Assembly (NCBI GenBank): GCA_937927235.1
Contig: CALBCM010000042.1
Coordinates: 62,001 to 126,000, forward strand
From: an uncultured Johnsonella sp.
GTDB lineage: Bacteria > Bacillota > Clostridia > Lachnospirales > Lachnospiraceae
Direction: 5' to 3'
Length of the DNA: 64,000 nucleotides
Each line of letters opens with the position of its first letter. Position 1 is the first letter of the stretch. A program made the position numbers and the translations under genes. The notes under the pieces were generated by a model that was given only the letters and a program-made list of their open reading frames with translations, was not told the origin of the DNA and did no database searches. Positions 63,180-64,000 of the stretch are shown one piece after another.

Positions 63180-63200
63180 TATACCAGCTGCACCGGTATA
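63180..63200. promoter_or_regulatory. inverted repeat upstream of the response regulator gene
   Basis: TATACC (63180-63185) and GGTATA (63195-63200) form a 6-base inverted repeat with a 9-base centre, about 30 bases before the response regulator start, beyond the end of the comEA-like gene. It could be an operator, or a stem in the leader. No T run follows. Confidence 0.3.
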
Positions 63201-63222
63201 TAGTTCTTCTAATTATTATTTT

Positions 63223-63930
63223 TTATTCTACACATATATCATCTTTTATCTTATCAAATGCAGCCTGCTTTATTCCCGGAACCTGCATAATATCAGAAAT
63301 ATTTCTAAAATTTCCGTGTGTATTTCTATATGAGATAATATCCCCTGCTCTTGCCTTTCCTATTCCCTTAAGCTTCATAAGCTCCGCTTCATCAGCAGTA
63401 TTAATATTTATCTTACTGCCTGAATCAGCAGCTGATACAGCCAGGCTTCCCCCTGAACCGGTATCTGAAGCAGCGGCATTATTAAGCATGCCCTCTTCAG
63501 CCAGGCTTTCCGCCTCAATAATATCAGGTATGTAAATCCTTTCTCCATCCGACAGCAACTTGGCAAGATTGATATAATCACCGGCTGCATTTTCAGTAAA
63601 GCCTCCTGCTGCCCTAACTGCATCTATAATCCTCGCTCCCTCATCAAGCTCATATACATCAGGTCTGCCTACGCTGCCGCAGATATGAACCGATATTTTA
63701 TTTGAAAAAGACTTGTCCTTGCCGGTTTGAATATTGCTGCCTGTATTTTCTGTCAGATTTTGGCTGAATGTTTCATTTTCAGCCTCAGAAACAGTTTCAT
63801 CTGACTCACTCCCAATTTCATCACCGTTGTTTTTGATATAGATGCTGTCTTTTTTATTACAGGCACTGCTTAAAACAGAAGCTAATAAGCAAAGCGTAAT
63901 TAAGATAAAATATTTATGATTTATTTTCAT
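63223..63930 (-). CDS. comEA: ComEA-like DNA-binding protein with SLBB and helix-hairpin-helix domains
   Basis: A 235-residue exported protein. It starts MKINHKYFILITLCLL with a signal-like hydrophobic stretch to SSAC, possibly a lipoprotein (Cys24; the lipobox is imperfect). Residues about 75-140 form an SLBB domain (ISVHICGSVGRPDVYELDEG, AAGGFT, GERIYIPD); residues 170-235 hold two HhH motifs (NINTADEAELMKLKGIGKARAGDII, VPGIKQAAFDKI). ComEA binds DNA outside the membrane for uptake. I chose the ATG at 63930 because GAAAGGGG lies just upstream; an upstream ATG at 63987 has none. No comEC gene follows in the window; competence is therefore unproven. Confidence 0.9.
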   Translation of the reverse strand: MKINHKYFILITLCLLASVLSSACNKKDSIYIKNNGDEIGSESDETVSEAENETFSQNLTENTGSNIQTGKDKSFSNKISVHICGSVGRPDVYELDEGARIIDAVRAAGGFTENAAGDYINLAKLLSDGERIYIPDIIEAESLAEEGMLNNAAASDTGSGGSLAVSAADSGSKININTADEAELMKLKGIGKARAGDIISYRNTHGNFRNISDIMQVPGIKQAAFDKIKDDICVE

Positions 63931-64000
63931 GATACCCCTTTCAAAATTAATACTATTAATCTTAAAGGATACCGTATAAGTCTGCACTTATATATTTTAC

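Noticed and set aside
62783..63535. A 250-residue plus-strand ORF opposite the response regulator and comEA genes
   Set aside because: It is antisense to two well-identified genes, rich in Y/S/I/L as expected from the reverse strand, with no recognisable domain or ribosome binding site.
1..64000. CRISPR arrays, insertion sequences, phage genes, rRNA or tRNA genes
   Set aside because: No repeat-spacer series, transposase motifs, integrase or conserved RNA sequences were seen; gaps between genes are too small for most of these.

Overview
The window looks like a chromosomal segment of a low-GC anaerobic Firmicute, most likely a member of the Lachnospiraceae/Clostridia. The evidence is the gene order der - DUF512 radical SAM protein, the block nusB-ispA-dxs-tlyA-nadK-argR-recN, an AddAB recombination nuclease instead of RecBCD, a single-chain PurL of 1278 residues, a long (404-residue) PRPP synthetase, a T-box in front of pheST, and Gram-positive Shine-Dalgarno sequences (GGAGG) in front of most genes. 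Every gene except prs is read from the minus strand. No rRNA, tRNA, CRISPR array, insertion sequence or phage gene was found.

Layout. (1) 1-14081: a surface-polysaccharide locus, visibly more AT-rich than the rest (not computed). It holds a heptose 7-phosphate kinase (cut by the left edge), a cupin/coiled-coil protein, an RmlD-like reductase, a glycosyltransferase/HAD/unknown-domain protein, a two-glycosyltransferase protein, a GDP-mannose-4,6-dehydratase-like enzyme, a Wzm/Wzt-type ABC exporter, a stand-alone copy of the unknown domain, and two GT2 glycosyltransferases. Together these suggest a GDP-(6-deoxy)heptose-containing polysaccharide exported by an ABC transporter. (2) 14109-15341: an orphan LivJ-type lipoprotein. 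(3) 15474-19981: gpsA, plsY, der and the DUF512 protein (phospholipid and ribosome biogenesis). (4) 20167-21381: prs on the plus strand, its stop codon overlapping that of the next, convergent gene. (5) 21378-29846: pgeF, yraN (apparent ATC start), rnhB, rbgA, rpsA, ispH, cmk, an HI0933-family flavoprotein and an aspartate kinase. (6) 29923-38543: purL, a degenerate PpiC lipoprotein, a Cof-type HAD phosphatase, a DUF212 protein, an HD hydrolase and glgA. (7) 38568-45680: recN, argR, nadK, tlyA, dxs, ispA, nusB; xseA and xseB, common in this block elsewhere, are absent. (8) 45760-52915: addA and addB. (9) 53059-58695: an XRE-aminotransferase fusion with its own operator-like repeat array, then pheST behind a T-box. 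(10) 58735-63930: two CobW-type metallochaperone-like GTPases, a Gx transporter, Asp23, RlmH, an OmpR-type response regulator without a kinase, and a ComEA-like protein.

The most interesting points are: five TTGAAC-containing repeats, spaced by near-whole helical turns around the promoter of the XRE-aminotransferase gene; a well-formed ribosome binding site and ATG inside that gene, exactly where the enzyme domain begins; yraN with an ATC start codon; an uncharacterised domain found both fused to a HAD phosphatase and alone in the same polysaccharide locus; and a tandem CobW pair in which one member carries a YcgQ-like tail and no CxCC motif. All functions are inferred from recognisable motifs and gene context; no database search was run.
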